A stretch of 38,107 bases of DNA from Enterobacter sp. (GCA_022649305.1 JALCNW010000042.1:1-38107), one strand, 5' to 3'; positions 1 to 8,687 are shown, counted from the stretch's first letter. Program-made: numbers and translations. Notes: a model not told the origin generated them from the letters alone.

Positions 1-35
1 AGCATCAGCAGAAACAGATGGGAGATCACGGATGA
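1..35 (+). CDS. potH: PotH C-terminal end (partial): putrescine ABC transporter permease
   Basis: Only the last ten codons are inside the window, reading HQQKQMGDHG and then TGA at 33-35. This resembles the C-terminal tail of E. coli PotH as I remember it. The stop overlaps the potI start (ATGA at 32-35), the usual coupled arrangement of the potFGHI operon. PotH and PotI form the inner-membrane channel of the putrescine importer. The identification rests on the tail and on the neighbour. Confidence 0.75.
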   Translation, partial: HQQKQMGDHG

Positions 36-877
36 ACAACTTACCGGTAGTACGCTCTCCGTGGCGCATTCTGATCCTGGTGATTGGCTTTACCTTCCTG
101 TACGCGCCCATGCTAATGCTGGTGGTGTACTCGTTTAACAGCTCGAAGCTGGTGACGGTATGGGCAGGTTGGTCGACGCGCTGGTACGGCGAGTTGTTCC
201 GCGATGATGCGATGATGAGCGCAGTCGGGTTGAGTTTGACCATTGCCGCCTGTGCCGCCACGATGGCCTGCGTTCTGGGCACTATCGCGGCGCTGGTGAT
301 GGTGCGTTTTGGCCGTTTTCGCGGCTCGACGGGTTTTGCTTTTATGATAACGGCTCCGCTGGTCATGCCGGATGTGATTACCGGCCTGTCGCTGCTACTG
401 CTGTTTGTCGCCCTGGCCCATGCCATTGGCTGGCCTGCCGATCGTGGCATGCTGACTATTTGGCTGGCGCACGTCACCTTCTGTACGGCTTACGTGGCGG
501 TGGTGATTTCCTCGCGCTTACGCGAACTTGACCACTCCATCGAAGAAGCGGCGATGGATCTTGGCGCGACGCCGGTAAAGGTTTTCTTTATCATTACGTT
601 GCCGATGATTATGCCTGCGGTGATTTCCGGCTGGTTACTGGCGTTTACCCTGTCGCTCGACGATTTAGTGATTGCCAGTTTCGTCTCCGGTCCGGGGGCC
701 ACAACCCTGCCAATGCTGGTCTTCTCCAGCGTGCGCATGGGGGTGAATCCTGAAATCAACGCCCTGGCCTCGATCATTCTGGGTGTGGTCGGCGTCATTG
801 GTTTTATCGCCTGGTATCTGATGGCAAGATCTGAAAAACAGCGCGTACGTGATATCCAACGTGCAAGACGCGGCTGA
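32..877 (+). CDS. potI: Putrescine ABC transporter permease PotI
   Basis: This 281-residue inner-membrane protein is the same length as E. coli PotI and nearly identical to it from memory. It pairs with PotH to form the channel through which PotF-delivered putrescine enters the cytoplasm, energised by PotG. Six hydrophobic segments are visible. The permease EAA loop that docks on the ATPase reads EEAAMDLGATPVKVFF at about residues 171-186, followed by a conserved LP. The ATG overlaps the potH stop, so translation is probably coupled. A strong intrinsic terminator follows at 899-928, so this is the last gene of the pot operon. Confidence 0.97.
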   Translation: MNNLPVVRSPWRILILVIGFTFLYAPMLMLVVYSFNSSKLVTVWAGWSTRWYGELFRDDAMMSAVGLSLTIAACAATMACVLGTIAALVMVRFGRFRGSTGFAFMITAPLVMPDVITGLSLLLLFVALAHAIGWPADRGMLTIWLAHVTFCTAYVAVVISSRLRELDHSIEEAAMDLGATPVKVFFIITLPMIMPAVISGWLLAFTLSLDDLVIASFVSGPGATTLPMLVFSSVRMGVNPEINALASIILGVVGVIGFIAWYLMARSEKQRVRDIQRARRG

Positions 878-898
878 AGCATTTAAAATTTCCAGTGA

Positions 899-928
899 AG
901 TGCCGCGCCTGTCGCGGCACTGTTTTTC
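899..928 (+). terminator. Intrinsic terminator of the pot operon
   Basis: A perfect 9-bp stem (AGTGCCGCG at 899-907 with CGCGGCACT at 913-921) and a 5-nt loop are followed by GTTTTTC. It lies 22 bp after the potI stop and 16 bp before ybjO, so it separates pot transcription from ybjO. Confidence 0.88.
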
Positions 929-943
929 AGGGAAGTAAAAACA

Positions 944-1417
944 TTGGGATTCTTCACCAAAACTCGACATTCGCATGCGCGCCTGAACGTACCCGCACTT
1001 GTGCAGGTGGCGGCGCTTGGCATTATTTTGATCCGCTGCCTCGATTTGCTGATGCTATTCAATATGCTCGGCATCCGCGGGATCGGCGAATTCATTCACC
1101 GCAGCGTCCAGACCTGGGATTTGACGCTGGTCTTTTTAAGCAGCCTGGTGCTGGTGTTCGTCGAGATTTATTGCGCATTTTCACTGTCCAGAGGGCGTAA
1201 CTGGGCGCGATGGATCTTTCTGTTAACCCAGATTATTGCCACCGGCTACCTGTGGGCAGCGTCGATTGGTTACGGCTATCCTGAACTCTTTAGTATTGCC
1301 GGGGAGTCGAAGCGGGAAATTTTCCGATCGCTGGCGCTTCAGAAACTTCCTGACCTGCTGGTGCTGTTCCTGCTGTTTGTCCCAGCGTCCAGCCGACGGT
1401 TTTTCCGTCTGCAATAA
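944..1417 (+). CDS. ybjO: YbjO family inner-membrane protein (DUF2593)
   Basis: A small protein of about 157 residues with no known function, matching E. coli YbjO closely from VPALVQVAALG to the C-terminal SSRRFFRLQ. Four hydrophobic segments are visible: about residues 17-40, 60-82, 88-108 and 132-148. The start is uncertain. I use TTG at 944, about 9 nt after a GGGAAG ribosome site. E. coli YbjO as I remember it starts about five codons further upstream, but here that codon is AGG and no ATG or GTG lies near it. The gene stands between the pot terminator and rlmC. No motif suggests a mechanism. Confidence 0.85.
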   Translation: MGFFTKTRHSHARLNVPALVQVAALGIILIRCLDLLMLFNMLGIRGIGEFIHRSVQTWDLTLVFLSSLVLVFVEIYCAFSLSRGRNWARWIFLLTQIIATGYLWAASIGYGYPELFSIAGESKREIFRSLALQKLPDLLVLFLLFVPASSRRFFRLQ

Positions 1418-1421
1418 TGTG

Positions 1422-1427
1422 TATAAT
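1422..1427 (+). promoter_or_regulatory. Candidate -10 element for rlmC
   Basis: A consensus TATAAT lies just after the ybjO stop and 30 bp before the rlmC ATG. The sequence 17 bp upstream (GTTTTT at 1399-1404) is a poor -35 match. A short AACCT/AGGTT palindrome around 1441-1452 overlaps the ribosome site TTGAGG. This is a prediction by eye. Confidence 0.45.
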
Positions 1428-1457
1428 CGCTGCCCTCGCTAACCTTGAGGTTTTCTT

Positions 1458-2585
1458 ATGCAGTGCGCACTTTATGATGCCGGTCGTTGCCGCTCCTGTC
1501 AGTGGATAGAGCAGCCGGTTTCGCAACAGCTCTCCGCCAAAATGACCGATTTACAGCAGTTGCTCGCCGGGCATGCTGTGGCGGAGTGGTGCGCGCCTGT
1601 CAGTGGACCGGAGCAGCGTTTTCGTAATAAAGCCAAAATGGTGGTGAGCGGCAGCGTCGAGAAACCGCTACTGGGCATGTTGCACCGCGACGGCACGCCC
1701 GAAGACCTTACCGAATGTCCGCTGTATCCTGCCACGTTCGAACCCGTATTTACGGCGCTGAAGCCGTTTATCGCCCGTGCGGGATTAACGCCGTATCACG
1801 TTGCGCGCAAACGTGGCGAACTGAAATACCTGTTGCTGACCGAGAGCCAGCGCGACGGCGGTATGATGCTGCGCTTTGTGCTGCGTTCCGAAGCCAAACT
1901 TGACCAGCTACGCGCGGCGCTGCCGTGGCTCCAGCAGCAGCTTCCCCAGTTGAAGGTGATTACCGCGAATATTCAGCCGGTGCATATGGCCATTATGGAA
2001 GGGGAGAAAGAGATCTTTTTCACCGACCAACAGGCGCTGGCCGAAAGCTTCAACGATGTGCCGCTGTGGATCCGCCCTCACAGCTTCTTCCAGACCAACC
2101 CAACCGTTGCCAGCGCGCTGTATGCCACCGCTCGCGACTGGGTGCACGCGCTGCCTGTCCATCATATGTGGGATCTGTTCTGCGGTGTGGGCGGCTTTGG
2201 CCTGCACTGTGCCACGCCAGACATGACCCTCACCGGAATTGAGATTTCTGCTGAAGCCATCGCCTGCGCGACGCAATCCGCCGCAGAGCTGGGCTTAACC
2301 AACGTGCGTTTTCAGGCGCTCGATTCTACCCAGTTTGCCACCGGGCAGGGCGGGGTGCCGGAGCTGGTACTGGTGAATCCACCCCGCCGTGGGATTGGTA
2401 AAGCCCTGTGCGACTACCTGAGCCAGATGGCACCGGATTATATTATCTATTCCAGCTGCAACGCCCAAACGATGGCAAAAGACCTTGGCGAGCTACCAGG
2501 CTATCGCATTGAACGGGTACAGCTTTTCGATATGTTCCCCCACACCGCGCACTACGAAGTCTTGACGCTGCTCGTTAAAACTTAA
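1458..2585 (+). CDS. rlmC: 23S rRNA (uracil-747-C5)-methyltransferase RlmC
   Basis: A 375-residue cytoplasmic enzyme, the same length as E. coli RlmC (RumB). It transfers a methyl group from SAM to C5 of U747 in 23S rRNA. The four cysteines that hold the 4Fe-4S cluster in this family are visible as C3, C11, C14 and C87. The SAM-binding motif is [13 protein letters not shown], near residue 236. The NPPRRGIGK motif is present, and the catalytic cysteine is C334 in SSCNAQT. Unlike RlmD and TrmA there is no long TRAM domain, as expected for RlmC. The ATG at 1458 follows TTGAGG and places C3 correctly. Confidence 0.97.
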   Translation: MQCALYDAGRCRSCQWIEQPVSQQLSAKMTDLQQLLAGHAVAEWCAPVSGPEQRFRNKAKMVVSGSVEKPLLGMLHRDGTPEDLTECPLYPATFEPVFTALKPFIARAGLTPYHVARKRGELKYLLLTESQRDGGMMLRFVLRSEAKLDQLRAALPWLQQQLPQLKVITANIQPVHMAIMEGEKEIFFTDQQALAESFNDVPLWIRPHSFFQTNPTVASALYATARDWVHALPVHHMWDLFCGVGGFGLHCATPDMTLTGIEISAEAIACATQSAAELGLTNVRFQALDSTQFATGQGGVPELVLVNPPRRGIGKALCDYLSQMAPDYIIYSSCNAQTMAKDLGELPGYRIERVQLFDMFPHTAHYEVLTLLVKT

Positions 2586-2618
2586 ACAAAATGTGAACTC
2601 TCCCACGGAGCAAAATCA

Positions 2619-2655
2619 GGTAAGCTTGAGTGATGAACGTGACATAAGGCTTACC
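2619..2655 (+). promoter_or_regulatory. Inverted repeat in the leader of the response-regulator gene
   Basis: The 7-bp arms GGTAAGC (2619-2625) and GCTTACC (2649-2655) are perfect complements separated by 23 bp. The second arm ends one base before the start codon and overlaps the likely ribosome site (AAGG at 2646-2649). It could be an operator for the regulator itself or an RNA hairpin that masks the ribosome site. Neither is shown by the sequence. Confidence 0.4.
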
Positions 2656-2656
2656 G

Positions 2657-3358
2657 ATGAAGCACATTTTGCTGGTGGAAGACGACAACGATATCGCCGC
2701 GCTGCTACGCCTGAATTTAGAAGATGAAGGCTATGAGATTACGCACGAGGTAGACGGGGCGAAAGCGCTGCTGTTGCTTGATGATGCCCGCTGGGATGCG
2801 GTGATCCTCGACCTGATGCTGCCGAACGTCGATGGTCTGGAGATTTGCCGCCGTATTCGTCAGCTCACTCATTATCTGCCCATAATTATCATCAGCGCTC
2901 GCAGCAGTGAAACCGACCGCATTACCGGCCTTGAAACTGGCGCAGATGATTATCTGGCGAAGCCGTTTTCCGTGCAGGAACTGGTCGCGCGGATCAAAGC
3001 GTTGTTTCGTCGTCAACAGGCGATGGGGCAGACGCAGGTTTCCGGTCTTATCCAGGCGCACGGCCTGTCGCTCGATCCGCTGTCCCGGATCGTGCGGCTT
3101 CATGGGCAAGAGGTGATCCTCACCCCGCGCGAGTTCGAACTGCTGTACTTCTTTGCCCGCCACCCTGGCGAGGTTTTTTCCCGCTTAGCTCTGCTGGAGC
3201 AAGTCTGGGGATATCAGCACGAAGGTTACGAACATACCGTCAATACCCACATCAACCGTCTGCGCATTAAGATCGAAAAAGATGCCGCCGAGCCTGAAAT
3301 CATTCGCACCGTTTGGGGTAAGGGCTACAAATTTGCCCAGGAGCATGCAGATGCGTAG
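2657..3358 (+). CDS. OmpR/PhoB-family response regulator
   Basis: A 233-residue two-component response regulator. The receiver domain (about 1-118) has the acidic pair D9/D10, the phospho-acceptor D52 in VILDLMLPNVDG, the switch serine S80 and K102 in the AKPF motif. The winged-helix DNA-binding domain (about 135-228) has LTPREFELL, and VWGYQHEGYEHTVNTHINRLR as the recognition region. It should bind DNA when phosphorylated by the kinase encoded next, with which it overlaps by 8 bp. E. coli K-12 has no such gene between rlmC and artJ. I cannot assign a named system or a signal, so the symbol is left empty. Confidence 0.93.
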   Translation: MKHILLVEDDNDIAALLRLNLEDEGYEITHEVDGAKALLLLDDARWDAVILDLMLPNVDGLEICRRIRQLTHYLPIIIISARSSETDRITGLETGADDYLAKPFSVQELVARIKALFRRQQAMGQTQVSGLIQAHGLSLDPLSRIVRLHGQEVILTPREFELLYFFARHPGEVFSRLALLEQVWGYQHEGYEHTVNTHINRLRIKIEKDAAEPEIIRTVWGKGYKFAQEHADA

Positions 3359-4817
3359 GTTGAGCCTGAGCCAGCGTCTGACGCTGCTGTTTATCCTGCT
3401 GCTGGTGCTCTGTGCCGCCGTCACCTGCGCGGTGCAACTCGCGACCAGTATGCAGTACGGTAACGCGATGGTGCAGCGACTGTCCGGCGGGCTGGCGCAG
3501 CAAATTGTGCAGCGTGAAGCCGTGCTGGACGCGCAAGGAAGGGTCGATCGTAATCGCCTTAAACCGCTTTTTGACAGGCTAATGACGTTTAACCCGAGCG
3601 TTGAACTGTATGTGGTTTCGCCGGACGGCGAACTGCTGGCCGATGCCGCGCCAGCAGGGCATATCCAGCGACAAAAGATAGACATTGCTCCGCTGCAAAC
3701 CTTTATGAGCGGCGCGGTCATGCCCGTGTACGGCGACGATCCGCGAAGCCAGAATAAGAAGGTGTTCAGCGCGACGCCTCTGCGTCAGGACGGCGAGCTT
3801 AAAGGCTATCTGTATATCATCCTGCAAGGCGAGGAGTTTAACTCGCTGGCAGAGATGGCTTGGCATAAGGCCCTGTGGAGCACGGCAATGTGGTCGCTGC
3901 TGCTGGTGGCTATTTTTGGCCTGCTGGGGGGAATACTGGTCTGGTATTGGGTGGCACGTCCGGTTAAGCGTCTGACGGCTGAAGTGTCGGGTTTAGAAAG
4001 GGACAGCATCAGCGCCATCAGGCAACTGGCTGCTCAGCCACCGCAGAACAACACGGGTGATGAAGTCACGTTACTGCGTAATACCTTCATTGAACTGGCG
4101 CGACAAATTACGACTCAGTGGGATCGGCTGGCAGACAGCGACCGTCAACGTCGGGAGTTTATCGCCAATATTTCTCACGACTTGCGTACGCCACTGACGT
4201 CGCTGTTGGGCTATCTGGAAACGCTGTCGATGAAAGCGTCGACCTTAACGGCTGACCAGCATCAACAGTATCTGGCGATTGCCTTGCGTCAGGGGCAGAA
4301 GGTTCGCCATCTTTCGCAGCAGCTTTTTGAGCTGGCCCGGCTTGAACATGGCGGTATCAAACCACAGCGCGAACGTTTTGCGATGGCGGAGCTTATCTCC
4401 GACGTGGCGCAGAAATTTGAACTCACTGCCCAAACGCGCCAGCTTCGCCTGCATATTGACGTACCTGGCCCTTTGCCGCTGGTGAACGCGGACGTTTCCA
4501 TGATCGAGCGTGTGGTGACGAATCTGCTGGATAACGCCATGCGTCACACGCCTGTGGGCGGGGAAATCCGGCTGGCCGTCTGGCAAGAAGATGAACGATT
4601 GCAGGTAGAAATCGCAGACAACGGAACTGGGGTGGATGCTACGCTGCGCGACGATCTGTTTCAGCGGCCCTCTGCGTTAAATCCGCAGGCATCACGGGAG
4701 AATCGGGGTGGATTGGGGCTGTTAATCGTTAAGCGGATGCTGGAGCTGCACGGAGGTGGGATCAGGCTGATGGAATCGGTGAGCGGGGCGCGTTTTCGCT
4801 TCTTTGTACCCTTATAG
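3351..4817 (+). CDS. Membrane sensor histidine kinase, partner of the upstream regulator
   Basis: A 488-residue orthodox sensor kinase. Order of parts: transmembrane segment at about 11-33, periplasmic sensor of about 140 residues, second transmembrane segment ending in WYWVARPVKRL, HAMP linker, HisKA dimerisation helix with the phosphorylated H276 in NISHDLRTPLTSLLGYLE, and an ATPase domain with N-box NLLDNAMRHTP, G1 box DNGTGVD and G2 box GGLGLLIVK. I chose ATG 3351 because AGGAG at 3339-3343 sits 7 bp before it. ATG 3345 is too close to that site, and the frame open further upstream lies wholly inside the regulator gene. It overlaps the regulator by 8 bp, so the two are co-translated. The ligand is unknown. 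Confidence 0.92.
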   Translation: MRRLSLSQRLTLLFILLLVLCAAVTCAVQLATSMQYGNAMVQRLSGGLAQQIVQREAVLDAQGRVDRNRLKPLFDRLMTFNPSVELYVVSPDGELLADAAPAGHIQRQKIDIAPLQTFMSGAVMPVYGDDPRSQNKKVFSATPLRQDGELKGYLYIILQGEEFNSLAEMAWHKALWSTAMWSLLLVAIFGLLGGILVWYWVARPVKRLTAEVSGLERDSISAIRQLAAQPPQNNTGDEVTLLRNTFIELARQITTQWDRLADSDRQRREFIANISHDLRTPLTSLLGYLETLSMKASTLTADQHQQYLAIALRQGQKVRHLSQQLFELARLEHGGIKPQRERFAMAELISDVAQKFELTAQTRQLRLHIDVPGPLPLVNADVSMIERVVTNLLDNAMRHTPVGGEIRLAVWQEDERLQVEIADNGTGVDATLRDDLFQRPSALNPQASRENRGGLGLLIVKRMLELHGGGIRLMESVSGARFRFFVPL

Positions 4818-4822
4818 AATCG

Positions 4823-4847
4823 CCAGGTAAGCGAGATCGCTACCCGG
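4823..4847. terminator. Possible hairpin between convergent kinase and artJ genes
   Basis: CCAGGTAAGCGA and TCGCTACCCGG can pair with one mismatch and one bulge in the 39-bp gap between the two convergent stop codons. There is no clear run of T on either side, so it is a weak terminator candidate. Confidence 0.35.
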
Positions 4848-4856
4848 CAAAGAAAC

Positions 4857-5588
4857 TTACTGTGGGAACCACTGGTCGCTGATTTTCTGATATGTACCGT
4901 CAGCTTTAATTGCCTTCAGTGCGCCGTTCAGTTTTTCCAGCAACGCTTTGTTATCAGGACGAACCGCGATGCCAAGGCCAGTGCCGAAGTATTGCGGGTC
5001 GGTCACTTTCTCGGTAGCGGTACCCAGCTGCGGGTTGGTTTTCAGCCACTCGTTGACCACGGCGGTATCACCAAACACGCCATCAATACGGCCATTTTTC
5101 AGGTCGATAATTGCATTCTGGTAGCTATCGTATGCCACGGTTTTCACTTCAGGATGTTTGTCCTGCAGGTATTTCTGGTGCGTGGTGCCGTTTTCCATTC
5201 CGATACGTTTGCCTTTCAGCTCAGCGAAGGATTTGAACGCGTCTTTCTTCGCAATGACTACCGCAGAGTTGGCATAGTACGGGTCGGTAAAGGAAACCTG
5301 CTTGCTACGTTCCGGGGTGATGTCCATACCGGAAATAACGGCGTCGTATTTTTTGAATTTCAAAGCCGGGATCAGGCTGTCGAACGCGTGATTGGTGAAA
5401 GTACAGTCGGCCTGCATTTGTTTGCACAGGGCTTTCGCGAGATCGAGATCAAACCCGACAATCTGATTGCTGGCATCCAGCGACTCGAACGGCGGATAGG
5501 TTGCCGAAACACCGAAACTGATTTTGTCTGCGGCTGCTGCGCCAGCGGCGAAAGTTGCCAGTAATGCGGCCAGAACTACCTTTTTCAT
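4857..5588 (-). CDS. artJ: Arginine-binding periplasmic protein ArtJ
   Basis: A 243-residue solute-binding protein that captures L-arginine in the periplasm and delivers it to the ArtQM-ArtP importer. The signal peptide is MKKVVLAALLATFAAGAAAA, cut before DKISFG. The amino-acid-binding fold is marked by YPPFESLDA, GFDLDLAKALCKQ, the GMDITPER motif and GIAVRPDNK. I chose ATG 5588: it gives a proper signal peptide, follows GGGAG, and matches the E. coli length. The frame stays open 29 codons further upstream but only into the operator region. The gene is a separate unit just downstream of artM, with its own tandem ArgR boxes, so arginine should repress it. Confidence 0.96.
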   Translation of the reverse strand: MKKVVLAALLATFAAGAAAADKISFGVSATYPPFESLDASNQIVGFDLDLAKALCKQMQADCTFTNHAFDSLIPALKFKKYDAVISGMDITPERSKQVSFTDPYYANSAVVIAKKDAFKSFAELKGKRIGMENGTTHQKYLQDKHPEVKTVAYDSYQNAIIDLKNGRIDGVFGDTAVVNEWLKTNPQLGTATEKVTDPQYFGTGLGIAVRPDNKALLEKLNGALKAIKADGTYQKISDQWFPQ

Positions 5589-5658
5589 TTTAACGCTCCC
5601 GTCTGTCAATCTTGTCATTATGCACCGTGTCTCCGGCATGCGAATTACAATGCCATTG

Positions 5659-5697
5659 ATTGAATTTATATTCAATAAAAATGATTAAATATTATTA
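5659..5697 (-). promoter_or_regulatory. Tandem ARG boxes (ArgR operator) upstream of artJ
   Basis: Box 1 (5659-5676) reads ATTGAATTTATATTCAAT, a perfect fit to the ARG box consensus (TGAAT, four A/T, ATTCA). Box 2 (5680-5697) is weaker (AATGATTAAATATTATTA) and lies 3 bp away, the spacing typical of paired ARG boxes bound by an ArgR hexamer. They lie 71-109 bp upstream of the artJ start. ArgR control of artJ is known in E. coli; its operation here is inferred. Confidence 0.8.
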
Positions 5698-5700
5698 TTG

Positions 5701-5740
5701 GCATAAAAAAAACGGGCAGTGGTGAGACTTGCCCGTTTTT
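5701..5740 (-). terminator. Intrinsic terminator of the artPIQM operon
   Basis: An 11-bp stem (AAAAACGGGCA at 5708-5718 with TGCCCGTTTTT at 5730-5740) has an 11-nt loop. Read on the minus strand it ends in eight T. It lies 29 bp after the artM stop and separates artM from the artJ promoter. Its symmetry also allows termination in the other direction. Confidence 0.88.
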
Positions 5741-5768
5741 GAATTCACATATTATGCAAATGAAGTGA

Positions 5769-6437
5769 TTAGTTTCTGCGCTCAAATGCCAGCGCTTTGC
5801 TCTCGATAACACGCATCATCAGTGTCAGCAAACCGTTCACCACCAGATAAACCAGACCCGCTGCGCCAAATACCATCACATCATAGGTGCGTCCGTAGAG
5901 CAGTTGACCGTGGCCCATCACTTCCATCAGCGTGATGGTGTAGGCCAAAGACGTACTCTTAAACACCAGCACCACTTCGTTGGAATAGGACGACAGTGCG
6001 CGTTTAAAGGCGTAAGGCAGCAGGATCGCCAGCGTGTCTTTCTTGCTCATTCCCAGTGCGCCACACGACTGCCATTGGCCTTCCGGGATGGCGCGAATCG
6101 CGCCGTAGAACAGCTGAGTGGTATACGCGGCGCTGTTAAGCGAGAGGGCGATCAGCGCGCAAAGCCATGGCTCCGACAACAGATGCCAGACCACCGGATA
6201 CTCCTGCAGCGTCGGGAACTGGCCCGGCCCGTAGTAAATCAGGAAGATCTGCACCAGCAGCGGCGTACCGGTAAACAGCGTGATGTAGGCGCGAACAATC
6301 CACACCAGTACCGGCGTTTTAAGCGTCAGGACGATGGTGAAAATCAGCGCCAGAATCAGGGCGACCGCAATGGACGCTACAGTTAGCGTCAGGCTGGTGT
6401 GCAGCCCTTTCATCAATTCAGGTAAATACTCAAGCAT
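5769..6437 (-). CDS. artM: Arginine ABC transporter permease ArtM
   Basis: A 222-residue inner-membrane permease of the polar amino acid (HisMQ) family, the same size as E. coli ArtM. With ArtQ it forms the arginine channel. Hydrophobic segments cover most of the chain. The EAA-type cytoplasmic loop is around residues 138-160 (IPEGQWQSCGALGMSKKDT, then LLPYAFKRAL). Its ATG shares one base with the artQ stop (TGATG on the minus strand), so the pair is translationally coupled. It is the last gene of artP-artI-artQ-artM, followed by an intrinsic terminator. Confidence 0.96.
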   Translation of the reverse strand: MLEYLPELMKGLHTSLTLTVASIAVALILALIFTIVLTLKTPVLVWIVRAYITLFTGTPLLVQIFLIYYGPGQFPTLQEYPVVWHLLSEPWLCALIALSLNSAAYTTQLFYGAIRAIPEGQWQSCGALGMSKKDTLAILLPYAFKRALSSYSNEVVLVFKSTSLAYTITLMEVMGHGQLLYGRTYDVMVFGAAGLVYLVVNGLLTLMMRVIESKALAFERRN

Positions 6438-7153
6438 CAGCCCGGTCTCCGTTCAAAACGCGTTGCACGCAGGTCAATACGTTTGAGGATGTACTGACTG
6501 AGCAACGTGATCACCAGGTAGATAGCCGCCGCAACGATGTACCAGGTAAACGGCTCCTGGGTACGGGTGGCGATGCTTTTGGTTTGCAGCATCAGATCGT
6601 TGACGCTGATAAGGCTCACAAGCGCAGTATCTTTCAGCAATACCAGCCACTGGTTGCCCAGCCCTGGCAGCGCGTGACGCCACATCTGCGGCATCACCAG
6701 ACGAAAGAAAATAGCGCTTTTCTTGAGTCCCAGCGCCTGGCCTGATTCCCATTGCCCAACCGGTACCGCTTTCAGCGCACCGCGCAAGGTCTGCGAGGCA
6801 TAGGCGGAATAGAGCAGGGAGAGGGCAATCACGCCACACAGAAACGGGCTGACGTCAAAGTTTTCGATCTGCATCTGCACCGGAATCTGCACAACACCCA
6901 GATTGATGGTGAAACCGTCCGACAGCATTAACAGCAGCTGCGAGGAGCCGAAATAGATAAACAGGACCACCAGAATTTCCGGCAGTCCGCGCAATACCGT
7001 CACCAGTGCGGAGCCCGTCCACGCGATGGGACGCCATTTTGCCGACTCCCACACCGCAAAGATCATCGCCAGCGCAAGGCCGATAATGAGCGCACAAACG
7101 GCAAGGCCGACGGTCATCCCGGCGGCGCTTGCTAAAGGAAAAATTTCGTTCAT
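6437..7153 (-). CDS. artQ: Arginine ABC transporter permease ArtQ
   Basis: A 238-residue inner-membrane permease, partner of ArtM. The cytoplasmic loop [21 protein letters not shown], followed by [13 protein letters not shown], is the permease motif that contacts ArtP. Several hydrophobic segments are visible from about residue 10 onward. It starts 6 bp after the artI stop and overlaps artM by one base. Length and sequence fit E. coli ArtQ. Confidence 0.96.
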   Translation of the reverse strand: MNEIFPLASAAGMTVGLAVCALIIGLALAMIFAVWESAKWRPIAWTGSALVTVLRGLPEILVVLFIYFGSSQLLLMLSDGFTINLGVVQIPVQMQIENFDVSPFLCGVIALSLLYSAYASQTLRGALKAVPVGQWESGQALGLKKSAIFFRLVMPQMWRHALPGLGNQWLVLLKDTALVSLISVNDLMLQTKSIATRTQEPFTWYIVAAAIYLVITLLSQYILKRIDLRATRFERRPG

Positions 7154-7159
7154 CGGCTC

Positions 7160-7891
7160 TTACTTCTGGAACCATTTAGCGTAGATGGTTTCGTACGTAC
7201 CGTCTTTTTTCACTTTCTCCAGGGCGGCGTTGAATTTCTGCTGCAATTCAGTGTTGCCCTGACGAACAGCGATACCGAGGCCCGTGCCGAAGTAATCTTT
7301 GTCTGTCACTTTGTCGCCAACCGCAGCCAGCTTGTCATTTGACTTCAGCCATTCGGTTACCACGGCGGTATCACCAAACACCGCATCGATACGACCGTTT
7401 TGCAGGTCCAGCTTCGCATTCAGGTAGCTATCGTAAGGAACCGTGGTGATTTCCGGATGTTTATCCATGATGAATTTCTGGTGCGTGGTGCCATTCTGCA
7501 CGCCCACTTTTTTGCCTTTCAGCAGGTCAACAGAGGCGAATTTGCCTTTCTGACCAATGAACAACGCGGAGTTGTCATAGTAAGGGGTTGAGAACAGAAC
7601 CTGTTTTTCACGCTCAGGGGTGATGTCCATACCGGCCATCACGGCGTCAATGCGGCGGAACTTCAGGCTTGGGATCAGGCTATCAAACGCCTGGTTGCTG
7701 AAGGTACAGGTGGCGTCGATCTCTTTACACAGAGCGTTAGCCAAGTCGACATCGAAGCCAACAATTTTGTTGTTCGCATCGATGGATTCAAACGGAGGAT
7801 AAGACGCTTCGGTCGCGAAACGAATAGTCTGTGCTGCGGTAGCGGAAAGGCTGACGCTAGCAAGCAGCGCGGCTATCAATACTTTTTTCAT
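7160..7891 (-). CDS. artI: Periplasmic amino-acid-binding protein ArtI
   Basis: A 243-residue solute-binding protein of the arginine system, encoded inside the artPIQM operon. It has a signal peptide (MKKVLIAALLASVSLSATAA) and the same binding-fold motifs as ArtJ (YPPFESIDA, GFDVDLANALCKE, GMDITPERE, GIAVRQGN). It is clearly a paralogue of ArtJ. In E. coli, ArtJ is the better established arginine binder and the ligand of ArtI is less certain. The gap to artP is 18 bp. Confidence 0.96.
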   Translation of the reverse strand: MKKVLIAALLASVSLSATAAQTIRFATEASYPPFESIDANNKIVGFDVDLANALCKEIDATCTFSNQAFDSLIPSLKFRRIDAVMAGMDITPEREKQVLFSTPYYDNSALFIGQKGKFASVDLLKGKKVGVQNGTTHQKFIMDKHPEITTVPYDSYLNAKLDLQNGRIDAVFGDTAVVTEWLKSNDKLAAVGDKVTDKDYFGTGLGIAVRQGNTELQQKFNAALEKVKKDGTYETIYAKWFQK

Positions 7892-7909
7892 TATGATTTC
7901 CCTAACACA

Positions 7910-8638
7910 TCAGTGAGATAAATAGTTTTTAAAGGCATCGGTCTGCGGGGCTGTGAAGCAGCTCGCATCACCCTGCTCAACAATATGACCGTTTTCCATG
8001 TACACCACGCGGCTGGCGGTTTTGCGCGCCACTTCCACTTCATGGGTCACGATCACCTGAGTGATATTGGTTTCGGCCAGTTCACGAATGATGCTGACGA
8101 TCTGGGCGGTGATTTCCGGGTCCAGCGCGGCGGTTGGTTCGTCAAACAGCAAAACCGCAGGTTCCATCATCAGCGCACGGGCAATCGCCACACGTTGCTG
8201 CTGACCACCGGAAAGGTGAAGAGGAAAACGATCGCTGTAAGGCTTCAGACGCAGACGGTCCAGCAGTTTGTCAGCACGCGCCATGGCCTGAGCTTTGCTT
8301 AAGCCGAGCACGCGGCAGGGCGCTTCAATCAGGTTATGCAGCACGGTGAGGTGCGGCCAGAGATTATATTGCTGAAACACCATACCCACGTTTTGGCGCA
8401 AATCGCGAATCGCTTTATCGGAGGGCGCTTTGGCGAAATCAAAATGATTTCCCGCGATATCCAGCATGCCAGATCGGGGCATTTCAAGCAGATTGAGGAC
8501 GCGCAGCAGAGAACTTTTGCCTGCACCGCTTGGGCCAAGCAAAACCAGCGTTTCGCCCTCTGGGCAGTTCAGCGTGATGTCGAACAGCGCCTGGTGTGCG
8601 CCGTAGAAGCAGTTAATGCCATTTAGTTGAATACTCAT
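7910..8638 (-). CDS. artP: Arginine ABC transporter ATP-binding protein ArtP
   Basis: A 242-residue cytoplasmic ATPase that powers ArtQM. Walker A is GPSGAGKSS at about residues 35-43, the Q-loop is [10 protein letters not shown], the ABC signature is [15 protein letters not shown], Walker B is [14 protein letters not shown], and the switch histidine is in VIVTHEVE. Length and sequence match E. coli ArtP. It is the first gene of artPIQM, with a good sigma-70 promoter predicted at 8688-8716. Confidence 0.97.
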   Translation of the reverse strand: MSIQLNGINCFYGAHQALFDITLNCPEGETLVLLGPSGAGKSSLLRVLNLLEMPRSGMLDIAGNHFDFAKAPSDKAIRDLRQNVGMVFQQYNLWPHLTVLHNLIEAPCRVLGLSKAQAMARADKLLDRLRLKPYSDRFPLHLSGGQQQRVAIARALMMEPAVLLFDEPTAALDPEITAQIVSIIRELAETNITQVIVTHEVEVARKTASRVVYMENGHIVEQGDASCFTAPQTDAFKNYLSH

Positions 8639-8668
8639 CGGGGCAGTCTTTACTCATCCAGGCAATCT

Positions 8669-8684
8669 ATAGCAATTGAGGCCG
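8669..8684. repeat. 16-bp sequence shared with the gspA promoter region, copy 1
   Basis: ATAGCAATTGAGGCCG occurs here and, identically and in the same orientation, at 13684-13699. It contains the palindrome CAATTG. On the minus strand it begins 3 bp after the predicted artP -10 element. Its role is unknown and chance is not excluded. Confidence 0.6.
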
Positions 8685-8687
8685 CAG

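Noticed and set aside
3282..3350. Upstream start for the sensor kinase inside the response-regulator gene
   Set aside because: It would give a 76-bp overlap and a Pro-rich non-membrane leader; AGGAG is placed for ATG 3351.
5589..5675. 29-codon N-terminal extension of ArtJ
   Set aside because: It would precede a perfect signal peptide and run into the ArgR operator region; the E. coli start and the GGGAG site support 5588.
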